NCBI RefSeq assembly: GCF_003288905.1
Contig: NZ_NHYL01000001.1
Coordinates: 248,001 to 312,000, forward strand
Source: Helicobacter sp. 11-8110
GTDB lineage: Bacteria; Campylobacterota; Campylobacteria; Campylobacterales; Helicobacteraceae
Reading direction: 5' to 3'
Length of the DNA: 64,000 bases
Part shown: piece after piece, positions 52,147-63,125 of the stretch
How positions within the stretch are numbered: position 1 is the stretch's first letter
Layout: each line of letters starts with the position of its first letter
The notes under the pieces: model-generated
Seen by the model: only the letters and a program-made list of their open reading frames with translations
Database searches by the model: none
Told to the model about the DNA's origin: nothing
Translations under genes and position numbers: made by a program

Positions 52147-53279
52147 TACTCTTCTCCCATAATTTCACTATGCGCCAATTCTCTTAATAAATTAGTTGCA
52201 TATGCACCTTTAGGCAATAAAAATGCTAATTCACCTTGAGCTTCTTCTTCTTTGTAGCACAAAATTAATTCCTCTGGAAAAATCCAAGCATAACGCCTTT
52301 GACCAACACTTTTAATTTTTTCATCCACAAAATTTTTTTCAAAAAATCCTGCTTCATTCTCTGAAATTTGTGCTTTTATACCACTTAATAATCCTGTTGG
52401 GACAACATCCTTTTTTGCAAACCTTTGAGAATCATTTAAAATCGTCTCTTGTTTTGTAAGAAAATTTTTACCAAAAGGGTAATGGCATAAATAATCGCCA
52501 CTTAATAGTTTAAAAAAATGACTCTGCTCTTTTAGCGTTTTACAATATTCTTTATCTAAAAAAATCTTTGGTATTATTTGATTTTCAAATTGCAAACTCA
52601 AAGCCCTATAAAGATCTTTTGAATCAATTTTCTCAATCAAATGAGAGAGTTTGATTCTTAGCGACAACCACTCATTAAAGAGATGGCTTTGATAGGCACT
52701 AATAAAAAAATTTTGCATTTTTTTATCGCGAATCTTTTTTTTGCCATTGACAATTTCTTGCCCCAATAAATAGTTATCTAAAGTTTTACCAAAGCGTTGA
52801 TAGCTAAAATAATTTGGAATCCCCAGCTGTTTAATTTTTTCCACAACTTGTTGTATTTTTTGATAATTTAGCTTATCTAGCTTTTTTAATCTTATGAAAA
52901 ATTTATTCCCCTTTAAATGTCCGATTTTAATCTTATTATTATGCGCAGTAATCTCTAAAATCTTGATTTCTGGATGCTCAAAAGATTCTAAAAGGCTTTT
53001 ATTAATAAGATGTTTTGGGAAGCTAAGGTATTGAATGGTTAATGCATTTTTATCTTTCAAACCTGCATAGCCAATCTCACTTGATTTGACTCCAAAATAC
53101 GAAGAAAAAAAATTAATTAATTCAAAAGTTGTCAGGTTTTTTTTGCGAACTTTTACAATCCAATGCGCTCCCTCCCCATCAAAAGAATAGAGAGGAATCT
53201 CTTCTACTACAAAATCACGCGGACTTTGCTTGAAGTAAAAAACTATCTTTGAGTGCGTATAGGCATAGGAATAATCCAC
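52146..53279 (-). CDS. truD: tRNA pseudouridine-13 synthase TruD
   Basis: Makes pseudouridine 13 in tRNA-Glu. 377 residues, normal. YAGLKDKNALT puts the catalytic Asp at residue 76; HNNKIKIGHLKGNKFFI, the YFSYQRFG motif and SAYQSHLFNEWLSLR follow in the expected order. GTG 53279 is used, with AAGG eight bases upstream. It sits between slyD and the M48 protease, and its stop overlaps the protease ATG. Confidence 0.94.
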   Translation of the reverse strand: MDYSYAYTHSKIVFYFKQSPRDFVVEEIPLYSFDGEGAHWIVKVRKKNLTTFELINFFSSYFGVKSSEIGYAGLKDKNALTIQYLSFPKHLINKSLLESFEHPEIKILEITAHNNKIKIGHLKGNKFFIRLKKLDKLNYQKIQQVVEKIKQLGIPNYFSYQRFGKTLDNYLLGQEIVNGKKKIRDKKMQNFFISAYQSHLFNEWLSLRIKLSHLIEKIDSKDLYRALSLQFENQIIPKIFLDKEYCKTLKEQSHFFKLLSGDYLCHYPFGKNFLTKQETILNDSQRFAKKDVVPTGLLSGIKAQISENEAGFFEKNFVDEKIKSVGQRRYAWIFPEELILCYKEEEAQGELAFLLPKGAYATNLLRELAHSEIMGEE

Positions 53280-53305
53280 TATTTAGCCTTTTTAGTTTTA
53301 ATTCT

Positions 53306-53821
53306 CTAGTGGCAACCGCACCCTCCACCACAGCAACCACCGCCTTGACCATGTTGTTCTTGATGATGTAATCCACAAGCCAATTCCTTTTCAGTAGCCA
53401 TTCTCACACCAAGAATTGTTACAGAAAAATCTAATTCTTTCCCTGCTAAAGGATGATTGTAATCTACAATAACCACTTCATCATTAAAATCTTTTACAAT
53501 CACTTGTACAGTTTGACCATCTTCTCCCTGACCAAAAAGCGTCATACCCTCTTGCAAATCAATACCCACAAATTGATCTCTTGGAACCTCTTGGATATAA
53601 TCTGATACATATTCTCCATAAGCATTTACTGGAGCAATAATAACTTGCTTTTTATCCCCTACAGACATTTCCGCAACTGCTTCTTCAAGCCCTTTGATAA
53701 TCTCGCCTGCTCCCATAATAAATTCTAAAGGCTTACCACCAATATTAGAATCTAAAATCTCTTCTTTGCCATTTTCTCTTACTTCATATTCAATACTAAC
53801 AACTTGATTTTTTTCTATCAT
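53306..53821 (-). CDS. slyD: SlyD-type FKBP peptidyl-prolyl isomerase with metal-binding tail
   Basis: Cytoplasmic prolyl isomerase/chaperone that also delivers nickel in hydrogenase assembly. 171 residues. The FKBP half begins with VSIEYEVRENGKEE and includes LEFIMGAGEIIKGLEEAVAEM; the inserted IF chaperone domain lies around 70-125. The C-terminus GLHHQEQHG then GGCCGGGCGCH is rich in His and Cys (four Cys), a metal-binding tail like that of E. coli SlyD. Nickel supply for hydrogenase or urease is a plausible role but neither is in the window. Confidence 0.94.
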   Translation of the reverse strand: MIEKNQVVSIEYEVRENGKEEILDSNIGGKPLEFIMGAGEIIKGLEEAVAEMSVGDKKQVIIAPVNAYGEYVSDYIQEVPRDQFVGIDLQEGMTLFGQGEDGQTVQVIVKDFNDEVVIVDYNHPLAGKELDFSVTILGVRMATEKELACGLHHQEQHGQGGGCCGGGCGCH

Positions 53822-53836
53822 AAAATTCTCCTTAAA

Positions 53837-54703
53837 TTACTTAAATAAAAGTTTTTTTGCTTCTTGCGATTCTTTAGAATCTGGATAGAGCGCCACCAAA
53901 GATTCTAAAAACTTCAAAGCATTTTCATTATTATTGAGTTTTTTAAAAGCTTGTGCGGTATGCAACATCAATAAAGGCATATAATCCGCCTTATCGTAGC
54001 GCTCCGCACTGATTTTATAATATTGAATTGCTTCCTCATATTTTCCTTGATAAAAAGCCGATTCTCCTAACAAATAATTCCCTCGAGCAGGCTTGTAATG
54101 CCCATCAACTGCTTTTTTAAAATACTCACTTGCTATTTTATATTGCTTTTGTTCTAGCAATTTTTCACCCTCTGCAAACACTTCTGCTAATGGCTTATCT
54201 CTTAACTCTTCTGCCACCTTAGCATCAGTTTGTCTTGGATTTGAATTATTTTTTTTAACTTCTTTTTTTTCTTGCTGCCCCTCATCCAAAAGCATTTTTT
54301 TAATAACATCAATTTCAGATTTAGTCTGCATATCAACCTTTTGAATCAACTCTCCAAGAGCTGCAATGCTTTGTTGTAACTTTTGAATATTTTCATTTTG
54401 TGTAGCAAAATTTGCTTCCATATATTCTTTTATGTTAGCAATTGTTGCATTATTTTCATCAACTCGCGTATTTAACTCACGAGAAACCTCTTGAATTCTT
54501 TGAAGCTGACCTTCAAAAACACTTTTCAATCCCTCTTGTGAGACTTCAAGATTTTTTACTTTACTAGAAAGATTAAAAAGTTTTTCATCTATAATTTGTT
54601 CTTTAGTTTTCATTAGAGTATCGCCACCGGCATTAAAAGCCGATGGCTCCTCAGCAAAAAGCAAATTAGCTAATACTAAAACTACACCAATTTGTTTTAA
54701 CAA
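53837..54703 (-). CDS. cpoB: Tol-Pal associated periplasmic protein CpoB (YbgF)
   Basis: Periplasmic protein that coordinates outer-membrane constriction with peptidoglycan synthesis through Tol-Pal. 288 residues. A signal peptide ends near LLFAEE; a coiled coil covers about 35-130, as in the trimeric N-domain of YbgF; a Lys/Asn linker follows, then TPR repeats from about 170 (AEVFAEGEKLLEQKQYKIA... GNYLLGESAFYQGKYEEAIQYY). The start is TTG 54703 with GGAG seven bases upstream. Fifteen bases after pal. Confidence 0.93.
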   Translation of the reverse strand: MLKQIGVVLVLANLLFAEEPSAFNAGGDTLMKTKEQIIDEKLFNLSSKVKNLEVSQEGLKSVFEGQLQRIQEVSRELNTRVDENNATIANIKEYMEANFATQNENIQKLQQSIAALGELIQKVDMQTKSEIDVIKKMLLDEGQQEKKEVKKNNSNPRQTDAKVAEELRDKPLAEVFAEGEKLLEQKQYKIASEYFKKAVDGHYKPARGNYLLGESAFYQGKYEEAIQYYKISAERYDKADYMPLLMLHTAQAFKKLNNNENALKFLESLVALYPDSKESQEAKKLLFK

Positions 54704-54718
54704 GCACTTTCTCCAAAC

Positions 54719-55243
54719 TTATGGCAACATTTTAAATGTTACTTTTCTATTCTCTGCCCAACATTCTCTAGTTTTCTCTGTGCAGGTAGGTTTGCTTTCT
54801 CCATAGCTTACAAGCACAATTTTGCTTTCACTAACACCCTTGGATACCAAAGCATCTTTTACAGCAACTGCTCTTTTTAAGCCCAATGCATAGTTATACT
54901 CATCAGTTCCCCACTCATCAGTATTTCCCTCAACTCTTACATTCAAAGGCGCTGCACTTATGTCTTTTAGAACATTTGCATCATTATCAACTGCACTTTG
55001 CATATCTCCACGAATCACAAATTGATCAAAATCAAAAAAGATATTTTGCAAACCACCTTCTACATACTGAATTCTCTCTTCTAGATTCACAAAATTATCC
55101 CGACCACTTACAAAACCTTGAGAAATACTTTGCTCTGCAACAGAATCTTGAGTGTTACTTGTATCTACATTGCTACTTTTTTGGCTACAACCTACCATCA
55201 ATAATGCAGCCAATAAAGAACCAAAAACTAAACTTTTTTTCAT
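54719..55243 (-). CDS. pal: Peptidoglycan-associated lipoprotein Pal
   Basis: Anchors the outer membrane to peptidoglycan and receives force from TolB. 174 residues. The lipobox LLMVGC gives lipidated C19; a Ser/Thr/Asp/Asn-rich linker follows, then the OmpA-C domain with IFFDFDQFVI, VRVEGNTDEWGTDEYNYALG and LVSYGESKPTC. The Asp and Arg residues that bind meso-DAP are in the usual places (NTDEWGTDEYN, AENRKV). An extended -10 lies in the 77-base gap after tolB, so pal may have its own promoter as well as operon transcription. Confidence 0.96.
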   Translation of the reverse strand: MKKSLVFGSLLAALLMVGCSQKSSNVDTSNTQDSVAEQSISQGFVSGRDNFVNLEERIQYVEGGLQNIFFDFDQFVIRGDMQSAVDNDANVLKDISAAPLNVRVEGNTDEWGTDEYNYALGLKRAVAVKDALVSKGVSESKIVLVSYGESKPTCTEKTRECWAENRKVTFKMLP

Positions 55244-55277
55244 AGATTTCTCTCCCTATTATTTAAAATGATAAAAC

Positions 55278-55286
55278 ATTGTAGCA
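55278..55286 (-). promoter_or_regulatory. Extended -10 promoter for pal-cpoB
   Basis: On the minus strand these bases read TGCTACAAT, identical to the motif before hisC, about 35 bases before the pal ATG. The preceding TTTAGCAAAAAATA is A-rich as expected. It lies in the largest gap of the tol cluster. Confidence 0.55.
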
Positions 55287-55320
55287 TATTTTTTGCTAAA
55301 GTGCTATAAAACATAAAGTT

Positions 55321-56601
55321 TTACCAATCCATAGATTGAATAACCCCTCCGCGAAGCGGAAATAGTAAGGTTTTGTTGTAATTTAAACGAATAATTCCCA
55401 AAGCACTTTGATTGCTTTCGTGTTTAATATACATAATTGTTTCTCCATCTTTTGCAAAACGCGGTAACTGATTAACCCCATTAGCGCTTAATCGCCTAAT
55501 AAAATCACTTTGGGTAGAAACAAGATAAAGATTAAAAGTATTTCTACTAAATTCATCGCTCGTTTCCCTGCTAGAATAAACAATATAATCTCCATGCGCA
55601 TTTGCCGCATTGTTATTTTTTCCATGAAAAACCATTTGCTCTACACTTCCCGCGCTCTCTCCATTTACAGAAACAGCAAATACATTTGGATAACCCAGAC
55701 GATCTGAAATAAACATAACGCGTTTTTCATCTTCAATAAAATTTGCACTTACATCTATTCCGCGGTAATTAGTTAATTTTTTTAATGCTCCATTTGTTAA
55801 ATCATACAAGTAAATATCAGCTTGTTCATTGGGCGCCATAGTCAATAGAATCTTATTTGAATCCTTGCTTACATCAGAAGCCACTAACATACCCTCGCTA
55901 CTAAGAATCTGCTTATTCTCTCCTGTAAGTAAGTCAAATTTAAAAAGTGTAGGCTTGTCTAAATACTTCGTATAATAAAATGCACTTTGTTTTTCATTTG
56001 CCCATTTAGGGAAAATATTTAAACCACCGCTAATAAGAGTGTTTTTATAAGTTAGCGTATAATCACTAGAAATAATATCGCTTTCGCCAGGTTTTGTATA
56101 ATATGACACAATTACCATTCTTTGCATCCAATCTACACTTGGCGCTTTAATATAATCATTAATATCCACCGCTAATTTATGAGCTAAAAACGGATATGTC
56201 GATAATTGGGTGCTTTTGTATTCTTTATTTAATGCTACATTTCCAGCATTAACATCATAAAGTTGCAAATTCACAACCAAATCATCTCGTATCGCCTCTG
56301 CACTCACTCGTGCTACCAAATCCACTTTAGACTTACGGTACTCATCAAAATTAATTGCCATTGCCCCAGAAAATCCCTCGCCCTCTTGCACTGCAAAATG
56401 CCCAGTAACCTTCAAATCAGCAATCAGCATCTTAAATATTTTTAGCGTATATTCTCTTTGGGTATAATCTTTTCCAGAATACTGAACCAAAATATTAGGG
56501 AGATTGTCAAATTTTTTAACAACCTCCAAAGTTGCATCAACATTTGGATTACCAAAAATAAAACTCAAACTCATTAAAAATAAAAAACAAATCTTTTTCA
56601 T
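55321..56601 (-). CDS. tolB: Tol-Pal beta-propeller protein TolB
   Basis: Periplasmic protein that links TolA and Pal. 426 residues, normal. The signal peptide ends near SFIFGNPN. The N-terminal alpha/beta domain covers about 25-155 (NILVQYSGKDY, FKMLIADLKVTGHF) and the six-bladed propeller follows with repeats such as YTKYLDKPTLFKFDL, SDVSKDSNKILLTMAPNEQ, YLYDLTNGALKKLTNY and SDRLGYPNVFAVSV. It is directly adjacent to tolA upstream. Confidence 0.94.
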   Translation of the reverse strand: MKKICFLFLMSLSFIFGNPNVDATLEVVKKFDNLPNILVQYSGKDYTQREYTLKIFKMLIADLKVTGHFAVQEGEGFSGAMAINFDEYRKSKVDLVARVSAEAIRDDLVVNLQLYDVNAGNVALNKEYKSTQLSTYPFLAHKLAVDINDYIKAPSVDWMQRMVIVSYYTKPGESDIISSDYTLTYKNTLISGGLNIFPKWANEKQSAFYYTKYLDKPTLFKFDLLTGENKQILSSEGMLVASDVSKDSNKILLTMAPNEQADIYLYDLTNGALKKLTNYRGIDVSANFIEDEKRVMFISDRLGYPNVFAVSVNGESAGSVEQMVFHGKNNNAANAHGDYIVYSSRETSDEFSRNTFNLYLVSTQSDFIRRLSANGVNQLPRFAKDGETIMYIKHESNQSALGIIRLNYNKTLLFPLRGGVIQSMDW

Positions 56602-57354
56602 TTACACCTCTGTCTTAAAAGTTACAATAATATTAGTTGAATCTCCACCCTCATATTTTGGAAATTCTTTATTTTGCATTATATCCAAAAACTCTTGCAA
56701 AGCCTTATCAAATTCTAAATTTCCCGATAATTTTATAACCTTATAGGAAAATTTTCCCTGCCAATCAATAGTAATTTGTATTTCAGATTGATTTTCATTT
56801 TGTGTTTGTATTGGATTCCAATTTTCATACAAAATTTCTTGCACTTTTGCATAAAATTCATCATACTCGCCCTTTGGAGTTAGGAATCCCATTGTTTTTT
56901 TAATTTCAAGATTAGAAACAATTTTTTCAATATTTTCTTTTAAATTGTCTTCTCTTTTTTGCATACTCTCCAAAGCCTTTTTACGCCTTGCTATTTTATC
57001 ATTTTGACTTTGTGGCTTTAGAGCTTCTTTGGGAACTTCTCTTTTAGTTTCAACTTGCTGAAACAATTTGTTGATACCCAAGCCTACATTTGCAGTTTTT
57101 GAAGCATTTTCCTTTTTGATAGGAATCTCTTTTATTTTTTCTTTTTCTTTATTTTTTTGCGTTTGATTGACTTTTTTTGGAGCTTCTTTTTTTTCTTCAA
57201 TCAACGCTACATTAAAACTTGTCTCTTTATAAGTTGTGTATTGCTTTGGCGAATCTTTGAAAACATAAAAATGCCATAAAAATATCCCCACAACAAACAA
57301 ATAGGTAAAAATAGCGACAATACCACTTAAAAAAAGAAAAAATATTCTATCCAT
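56602..57354 (-). CDS. tolA: TolA/TonB-type periplasm-spanning protein
   Basis: Energised by TolQR, it reaches across the periplasm to TolB/Pal. 250 residues, shorter than E. coli TolA (421). The membrane anchor is at about 8-26, followed by a Lys/Glu-rich helical region (about 50-145) and a C-terminal domain (about 160-250) with IQITIDWQGKFSYKVIKLSGNLEFDK, a TonB/TolA-C fold. The ATG overlaps the tolR end by eight bases. Its position in tolQRAB supports TolA rather than TonB. Confidence 0.88.
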   Translation of the reverse strand: MDRIFFLFLSGIVAIFTYLFVVGIFLWHFYVFKDSPKQYTTYKETSFNVALIEEKKEAPKKVNQTQKNKEKEKIKEIPIKKENASKTANVGLGINKLFQQVETKREVPKEALKPQSQNDKIARRKKALESMQKREDNLKENIEKIVSNLEIKKTMGFLTPKGEYDEFYAKVQEILYENWNPIQTQNENQSEIQITIDWQGKFSYKVIKLSGNLEFDKALQEFLDIMQNKEFPKYEGGDSTNIIVTFKTEV

Positions 57355-57739
57355 CAGTAACTAATGAAACTCTGCTAAAACCGCTTTGTTTGGCAATTTT
57401 TAAAATATAAATCACATCATCGTATTTAAGATTTTTATCCGCTCTGATATAAACTTGCGTGTTTCTATCATACCCATTAGCAAAAACAATAAAGACATCA
57501 GGAAAACTCCTAAAATCTAAAATATCATCTTTTAAATAAATTTTTCTTTGAGAATCAACACGGATTTCAATCTTAGAATCTTCTTGAACTTTGCTAGTTT
57601 TAGAGCCTTGAGGCAAAGCAATCTCTTCTTGATAAACAATTACTGGTGCTGTTACCATTAAGATAGCCAACAAAACCAGCATAATATCAACCAGTGGTGT
57701 GATATTAAGCTCTGGATTCTCATCCCAATTAAAATTCAC
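57347..57739 (-). CDS. tolR: Proton-channel component TolR (ExbD family)
   Basis: 130 residues with one membrane segment at about 17-37. D18 in NITPLVDIMLVLLAILMV is the conserved proton-path Asp. The periplasmic domain follows, with YIRADKNLKYDDVIYILKIAKQSGF typical of TolR/ExbD. It comes 21 bases after tolQ and overlaps tolA. Confidence 0.95.
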   Translation of the reverse strand: MNFNWDENPELNITPLVDIMLVLLAILMVTAPVIVYQEEIALPQGSKTSKVQEDSKIEIRVDSQRKIYLKDDILDFRSFPDVFIVFANGYDRNTQVYIRADKNLKYDDVIYILKIAKQSGFSRVSLVTDG

Positions 57740-57760
57740 CGCGTATTTTCCTTTTGTCTT

Positions 57761-58327
57761 TTATTCTTTGTCTTTTGAGTAAGCCAAGAGATTAACTTGT
57801 AATTGCAAATAAGTATTTAGCTCAAAGACTTTTCGCTTTAAAAACAAATTAAAGGTATAAGCAGGAATCGCCGTTAAAATTCCAGCAGCTGTTGCAATAA
57901 GAGCTTTTGAAATAATAGGAGCTATCACATCTAAAGTTGCTTTAGATTCCATACCAAGCTTTGAAAAAGCTTCCAAAATCTCAACTACCGTTCCAAATAA
58001 TCCGATAAAAGGAGCTGTTGAAGCCACAATGCCCAAAAAAGTCAAACCCATTGTAGCTTCCTTGATTGTTTTATTAAGAAAATATTGCAATAAAGATTCG
58101 GATTTTTTTCTATCGATTCCATTCAGATTAAATGTAGATTCGCGCAACACAATATTTTTGCCTTTCAAAAGACATTCCACATTCTTTTTTTCTCTTTGAA
58201 TCATAGAATTAAGAGTAAAATAACGATACAAAAAAATCCAAACAACCAAAATAAAATAAAAAGAAAGCCAAGAGAGAACAACTATGGTTGTCATTCCATA
58301 GTTGCCAGTTAAATTCATTAAATTCAT
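57761..58327 (-). CDS. tolQ: Proton-channel component TolQ (ExbB/MotA family)
   Basis: 188 residues with three membrane segments, about 15-35, 95-120 and 140-160. The diagnostic segment GLTFLGIVASTAPFIGLFGTVVEIL is family-typical, as is IAPIISKALIATAAGILTAIPAY. With TolR it uses proton flow to energise TolA. The start ATG overlaps the atpC stop by four bases, so the tol genes continue the ATP synthase transcript. Confidence 0.95.
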   Translation of the reverse strand: MNLMNLTGNYGMTTIVVLSWLSFYFILVVWIFLYRYFTLNSMIQREKKNVECLLKGKNIVLRESTFNLNGIDRKKSESLLQYFLNKTIKEATMGLTFLGIVASTAPFIGLFGTVVEILEAFSKLGMESKATLDVIAPIISKALIATAAGILTAIPAYTFNLFLKRKVFELNTYLQLQVNLLAYSKDKE

Positions 58328-58716
58328 AAAACGCTCTTTGCTGCATTTTCAATGCGAGAAACAACCATTGAAACTGCAACTTTATTATCTGATGATTCTT
58401 CAAGAAGTTTTTTAGCGCTTGCAATAGCTTGTGCAATTTCACTTTCACTATCACCATTAATATCCACTGCACCCTCTGCTAAAATATCGACACTTCTCTC
58501 ATCAACCTTAGCATAACCCCAGTTGATAGCCACTATTTCTTTTTTTCCATCTTGTTTTTCAATCTCAATAACACCACTATCAAGTGTAGTTACAATCCCA
58601 ACGTGTCCTGGGAGAACCCCAAATTCCCCCTCGCTTCCAGGAAGTGTTACACTCTTGACATTATTAGAAAATATCTTCCCCTCTGGCGTTACAATATCTA
58701 ATTTCAAGGTTTCCAT
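58324..58716 (-). CDS. atpC: ATP synthase epsilon subunit AtpC
   Basis: 130 residues. Beta-sandwich N-domain (TLKLDIVTPEGKIFSNNVKSV, LPGSEGEFGVLPGHVGIVT are hallmarks) and a short helical hairpin end. It links the central stalk to the c-ring and can inhibit hydrolysis. Nine bases after atpD; its stop overlaps the tolQ ATG. Confidence 0.96.
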   Translation of the reverse strand: METLKLDIVTPEGKIFSNNVKSVTLPGSEGEFGVLPGHVGIVTTLDSGVIEIEKQDGKKEIVAINWGYAKVDERSVDILAEGAVDINGDSESEIAQAIASAKKLLEESSDNKVAVSMVVSRIENAAKSVL

Positions 58717-58725
58717 TAAAGCTCC

Positions 58726-60141
<1,416 letters not shown>

Positions 60142-60153
60142 TTACTATACTCC

Positions 60154-61038
60154 TTATTTCATAGACTCAACACCGGTATTAATCTCTACCAGCTCAGTCG
60201 TAATTGCTTCTTGTCTTGCTTTGTTATAAGCAACCGTTAAACTTTTTGCCAATTCTCCAGCGTTATTAGTTGCAGCATCCATTGCTTGCATTCTTGCGCT
60301 GTGCTCTGCTGCTAAAGAATCCACCAAAGCATAATACATGCTAAATTCAATATATTTATTAGCTAGTTGATTTAAAACTTCATTTTCTTGTTCATTTGGT
60401 TCAACTTCCAAGACAGAACTACACTCCTTAGATAATTCAATACTATTAATAGGTAAAAGTTGTGAAACCTTCATTTCTTGAGAAATCATATTTTTAAAAC
60501 CATTATGCACCAAAATAATCTTTGAAGTCATGCCTTGCAAATAATCATTCACTGCCTTATTGATAAATTCTGCAGCTTGAGCATAGTTAGGCGTTGCACT
60601 TAAACCCACCGCACTATCTAAAATCTCTATTTCATTGAACTTAAAGTATTCAATTGCTTTTTTGCCAATAACGCGCAAACGAACTTTTGCATTTTTAGCT
60701 TTATGCTCTAGAATAATCCGATTAACTTCTTTAATTGTGTTAATATTAAAACCACCACATAAGCCTTTGTCTGCTGTCACCAAAACAATATCTACAAGCC
60801 CTGTCTCTTTAGCTGGTATAAAATAGGGATTGTCTTGCGCATTTTCCCCACCTGCTACCTTTGCTTTGATCTCTCCAAGCACCTCTACAATTTTATTTGC
60901 ATAGGTCTTAGATCGTCTTGCCATCTCATCAGCTTTTTTAAGCTTGGAGGTTGAAACAAGCTTCATTGCTCTTGTAGTTTTTTGGGTGTTTAGAACACTT
61001 GATATCTGCTTTCTAATATCTTTTAAGTTGTTTCCCAT
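60154..61038 (-). CDS. atpG: ATP synthase gamma subunit AtpG
   Basis: Central rotor shaft of F1. 294 residues. Conserved ends are visible: KDIRKQISSVLNTQKTTRAMKLVSTSKLKKA at the start (shown here in part) and ARMQAMDAATNNAGELAKSL with YNKARQEAITTELVEI at the end. DKGLCGGFN lies in the globular part. Between atpA and atpD as usual. Confidence 0.97.
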   Translation of the reverse strand: MGNNLKDIRKQISSVLNTQKTTRAMKLVSTSKLKKADEMARRSKTYANKIVEVLGEIKAKVAGGENAQDNPYFIPAKETGLVDIVLVTADKGLCGGFNINTIKEVNRIILEHKAKNAKVRLRVIGKKAIEYFKFNEIEILDSAVGLSATPNYAQAAEFINKAVNDYLQGMTSKIILVHNGFKNMISQEMKVSQLLPINSIELSKECSSVLEVEPNEQENEVLNQLANKYIEFSMYYALVDSLAAEHSARMQAMDAATNNAGELAKSLTVAYNKARQEAITTELVEINTGVESMK

Positions 61039-61051
61039 AACAACTCCCTAC

Positions 61052-62566
61052 TTATGCTATAAAACTAGCTTTAAACTCTTCTAAAGCTCTACTTAGAGTT
61101 TCCTCAATATCCTTATCAAGCATTTTCTTAGATCGAATATCTTCAAAAATTTGTGGATATTTTGCCTCTAAGAATGGATATAAATCTGCTTCAAATTTAG
61201 TAATATTAGCTACAGAAATATCATCCATAAAGCCTCTTGCTCCTGCAAAAATAACTACAACTTGTCTCTCAATTGGCAATGGAGAATAAGGAGGTTGCTT
61301 TAAAACTTCCACCATTCTTTGTCCTCTATCAAGTTGTTTTCTACTTGATTCATCAAGATCTGAAGCAAATTGTGCGAAAGCTTGTAATTCTCTATATTGA
61401 GCCAAATCCAATCTCAAAGTTCCTGAAACTTGTTTGGTAGCTTTGATTTGTGCAGCACCACCCACGCGAGATACAGAAAGACCCACATTAATCGCAGGGC
61501 GAATACCCGAGTTAAACAAATCTGTTTCAAGGAAAATTTGTCCATCAGTAATTGAAATAACATTGGTAGGAATATACGCAGCCACATCTCCTGCTTGTGT
61601 TTCAATAATTGGTAAAGCCGTTAGAGAACCAGCACCCAATTCATCACTTACCTTTGCAGCTCTCTCCAATAGTCTTGAGTGCAAATAGAAAACATCTCCA
61701 GGGAAAGCTTCACGACCTGGAGGGCGTCTTAGAATTAATGACATTTCACGATAAGCAACTGCATGCTTACTTAAATCATCATAAACAATCAAAGCATGTC
61801 TACCATTATCTCTGAAATATTCTCCCATAGTTACACCCGCATAAGGCGCAAGATATTGCATCGCAGCAGAATCAGAAGCAGGTGCATTAACAATAATTGT
61901 ATATTCCATTGCTCCATGTTCTTCTAGTTTTCTCACCACTTGCGCTACTGTGGATTCTTTTTGTCCTATGGCAACATAAATACAAACAACATCTTGTCCT
62001 TTTTGATTAATAATAGTGTCAATTGCAACTGTTGTTTTACCTGTTTGTCTATCACCAATAATCAACTCTCTTTGACCCCTACCAATTGGCACTAATGCAT
62101 CAATTGCCTTAATACCCGTTTGAAGTGGCTCATGAACTGATTTTCTTGCCATAATCCCAGGAGCTTTTTCTTCCATGAATTTAAATTCTTTTGCTTCAAT
62201 TGCTCCCTTACCATCAATGGGCTCACCTAAAGCATTAACCACTCTTCCCATCAAGTCATCTCCAACAGGAACACGCAAAAGCTTACCGAGTCTCTTAACT
62301 GAAGTGCCCTCTTTAATCTCTTTTCCAGCACCCAAGACAACAACACCCACGCTGCCTTCTTCCAAGCTTGATGCAAGACCTTTGTCCCCTGTATCAAACT
62401 CAACCATTTCATAGCTCATAGCATCTTTAAGTCCATAAACTTTTGCTACACCATCAGCATATGCAATAACCTTACCAGTTTGCGCAATATTTAAATCCAA
62501 TTCGAAATTATCTATTCTTTCTTTAATAATAGAACTAATTTCATCAGCTTGTAACTTTGCTATCAC
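61052..62566 (-). CDS. atpA: ATP synthase alpha subunit AtpA
   Basis: Non-catalytic nucleotide-binding subunit of F1. 504 residues. P-loop GDRQTGKT at 171-178, [25 protein letters not shown] with the conserved Arg finger further on ([17 protein letters not shown]). Twenty-one bases after atpH. No anomalies. Confidence 0.98.
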   Translation of the reverse strand: MIAKLQADEISSIIKERIDNFELDLNIAQTGKVIAYADGVAKVYGLKDAMSYEMVEFDTGDKGLASSLEEGSVGVVVLGAGKEIKEGTSVKRLGKLLRVPVGDDLMGRVVNALGEPIDGKGAIEAKEFKFMEEKAPGIMARKSVHEPLQTGIKAIDALVPIGRGQRELIIGDRQTGKTTVAIDTIINQKGQDVVCIYVAIGQKESTVAQVVRKLEEHGAMEYTIIVNAPASDSAAMQYLAPYAGVTMGEYFRDNGRHALIVYDDLSKHAVAYREMSLILRRPPGREAFPGDVFYLHSRLLERAAKVSDELGAGSLTALPIIETQAGDVAAYIPTNVISITDGQIFLETDLFNSGIRPAINVGLSVSRVGGAAQIKATKQVSGTLRLDLAQYRELQAFAQFASDLDESSRKQLDRGQRMVEVLKQPPYSPLPIERQVVVIFAGARGFMDDISVANITKFEADLYPFLEAKYPQIFEDIRSKKMLDKDIEETLSRALEEFKASFIA

Positions 62567-62587
62567 TCTTACTCCTTCATAAAAAAA

Positions 62588-63124
62588 TTAAAATGCTTTC
62601 ATAATATGACTTCTTAAGTCTTGAATAAATTTCTCTTGGGAAAAGGAAATTTCAACGCCTAAATCCTCCACAATCAATTTGATTCCAACTTCATCTACAA
62701 TCTCCTGCTTCAGAATCAAATTAACGCCTAGTTTTTTGCTAAACTGACCTTGTATATCCTTTAATACTACTTCATCGTATTTCTCATTTACTTTTAGATT
62801 GGCAATATATTCCTTATTTAAAGAAGCTATATAAGAAAACAATTCAGCATACAACTCTTGGAACAAGTTCAAGCGCTTATGTTCTGCCAAAACTTTAACA
62901 AAATTAGAAAATCTTTGTGTTGCCTTATTTTCCAAAATAACTTGCAAAACAAACTCCACCTTTTTAGAAATCTCCACATAAGGCGATTCGATGATTTCTT
63001 TAAATTTAGAAATTTGATAAGCATTTGCAAGAATGCTTAAAAATTCTAAATCCTTTTCCAGTTCATTTTTTAGCGCATCCTTAGAAAATGCCCTAATATA
63101 TCTTTTTGCTATCAATTCTTTCAT
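62588..63124 (-). CDS. atpH: ATP synthase delta subunit AtpH
   Basis: Stator subunit connecting F1 to the b/b' stalk. About 178 residues from ATG 63124, one base after the atpF stop codon; an in-frame TTG at 63133 would add three residues inside atpF. KRYIRAFSKDALKNELEKD opens the helical N-domain and VDEVGIKLIVEDLGVEISFSQEKFIQDLR closes the protein, a normal AtpH end. Confidence 0.93.
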   Translation of the reverse strand: MKELIAKRYIRAFSKDALKNELEKDLEFLSILANAYQISKFKEIIESPYVEISKKVEFVLQVILENKATQRFSNFVKVLAEHKRLNLFQELYAELFSYIASLNKEYIANLKVNEKYDEVVLKDIQGQFSKKLGVNLILKQEIVDEVGIKLIVEDLGVEISFSQEKFIQDLRSHIMKAF

Positions 63125-63125
63125 C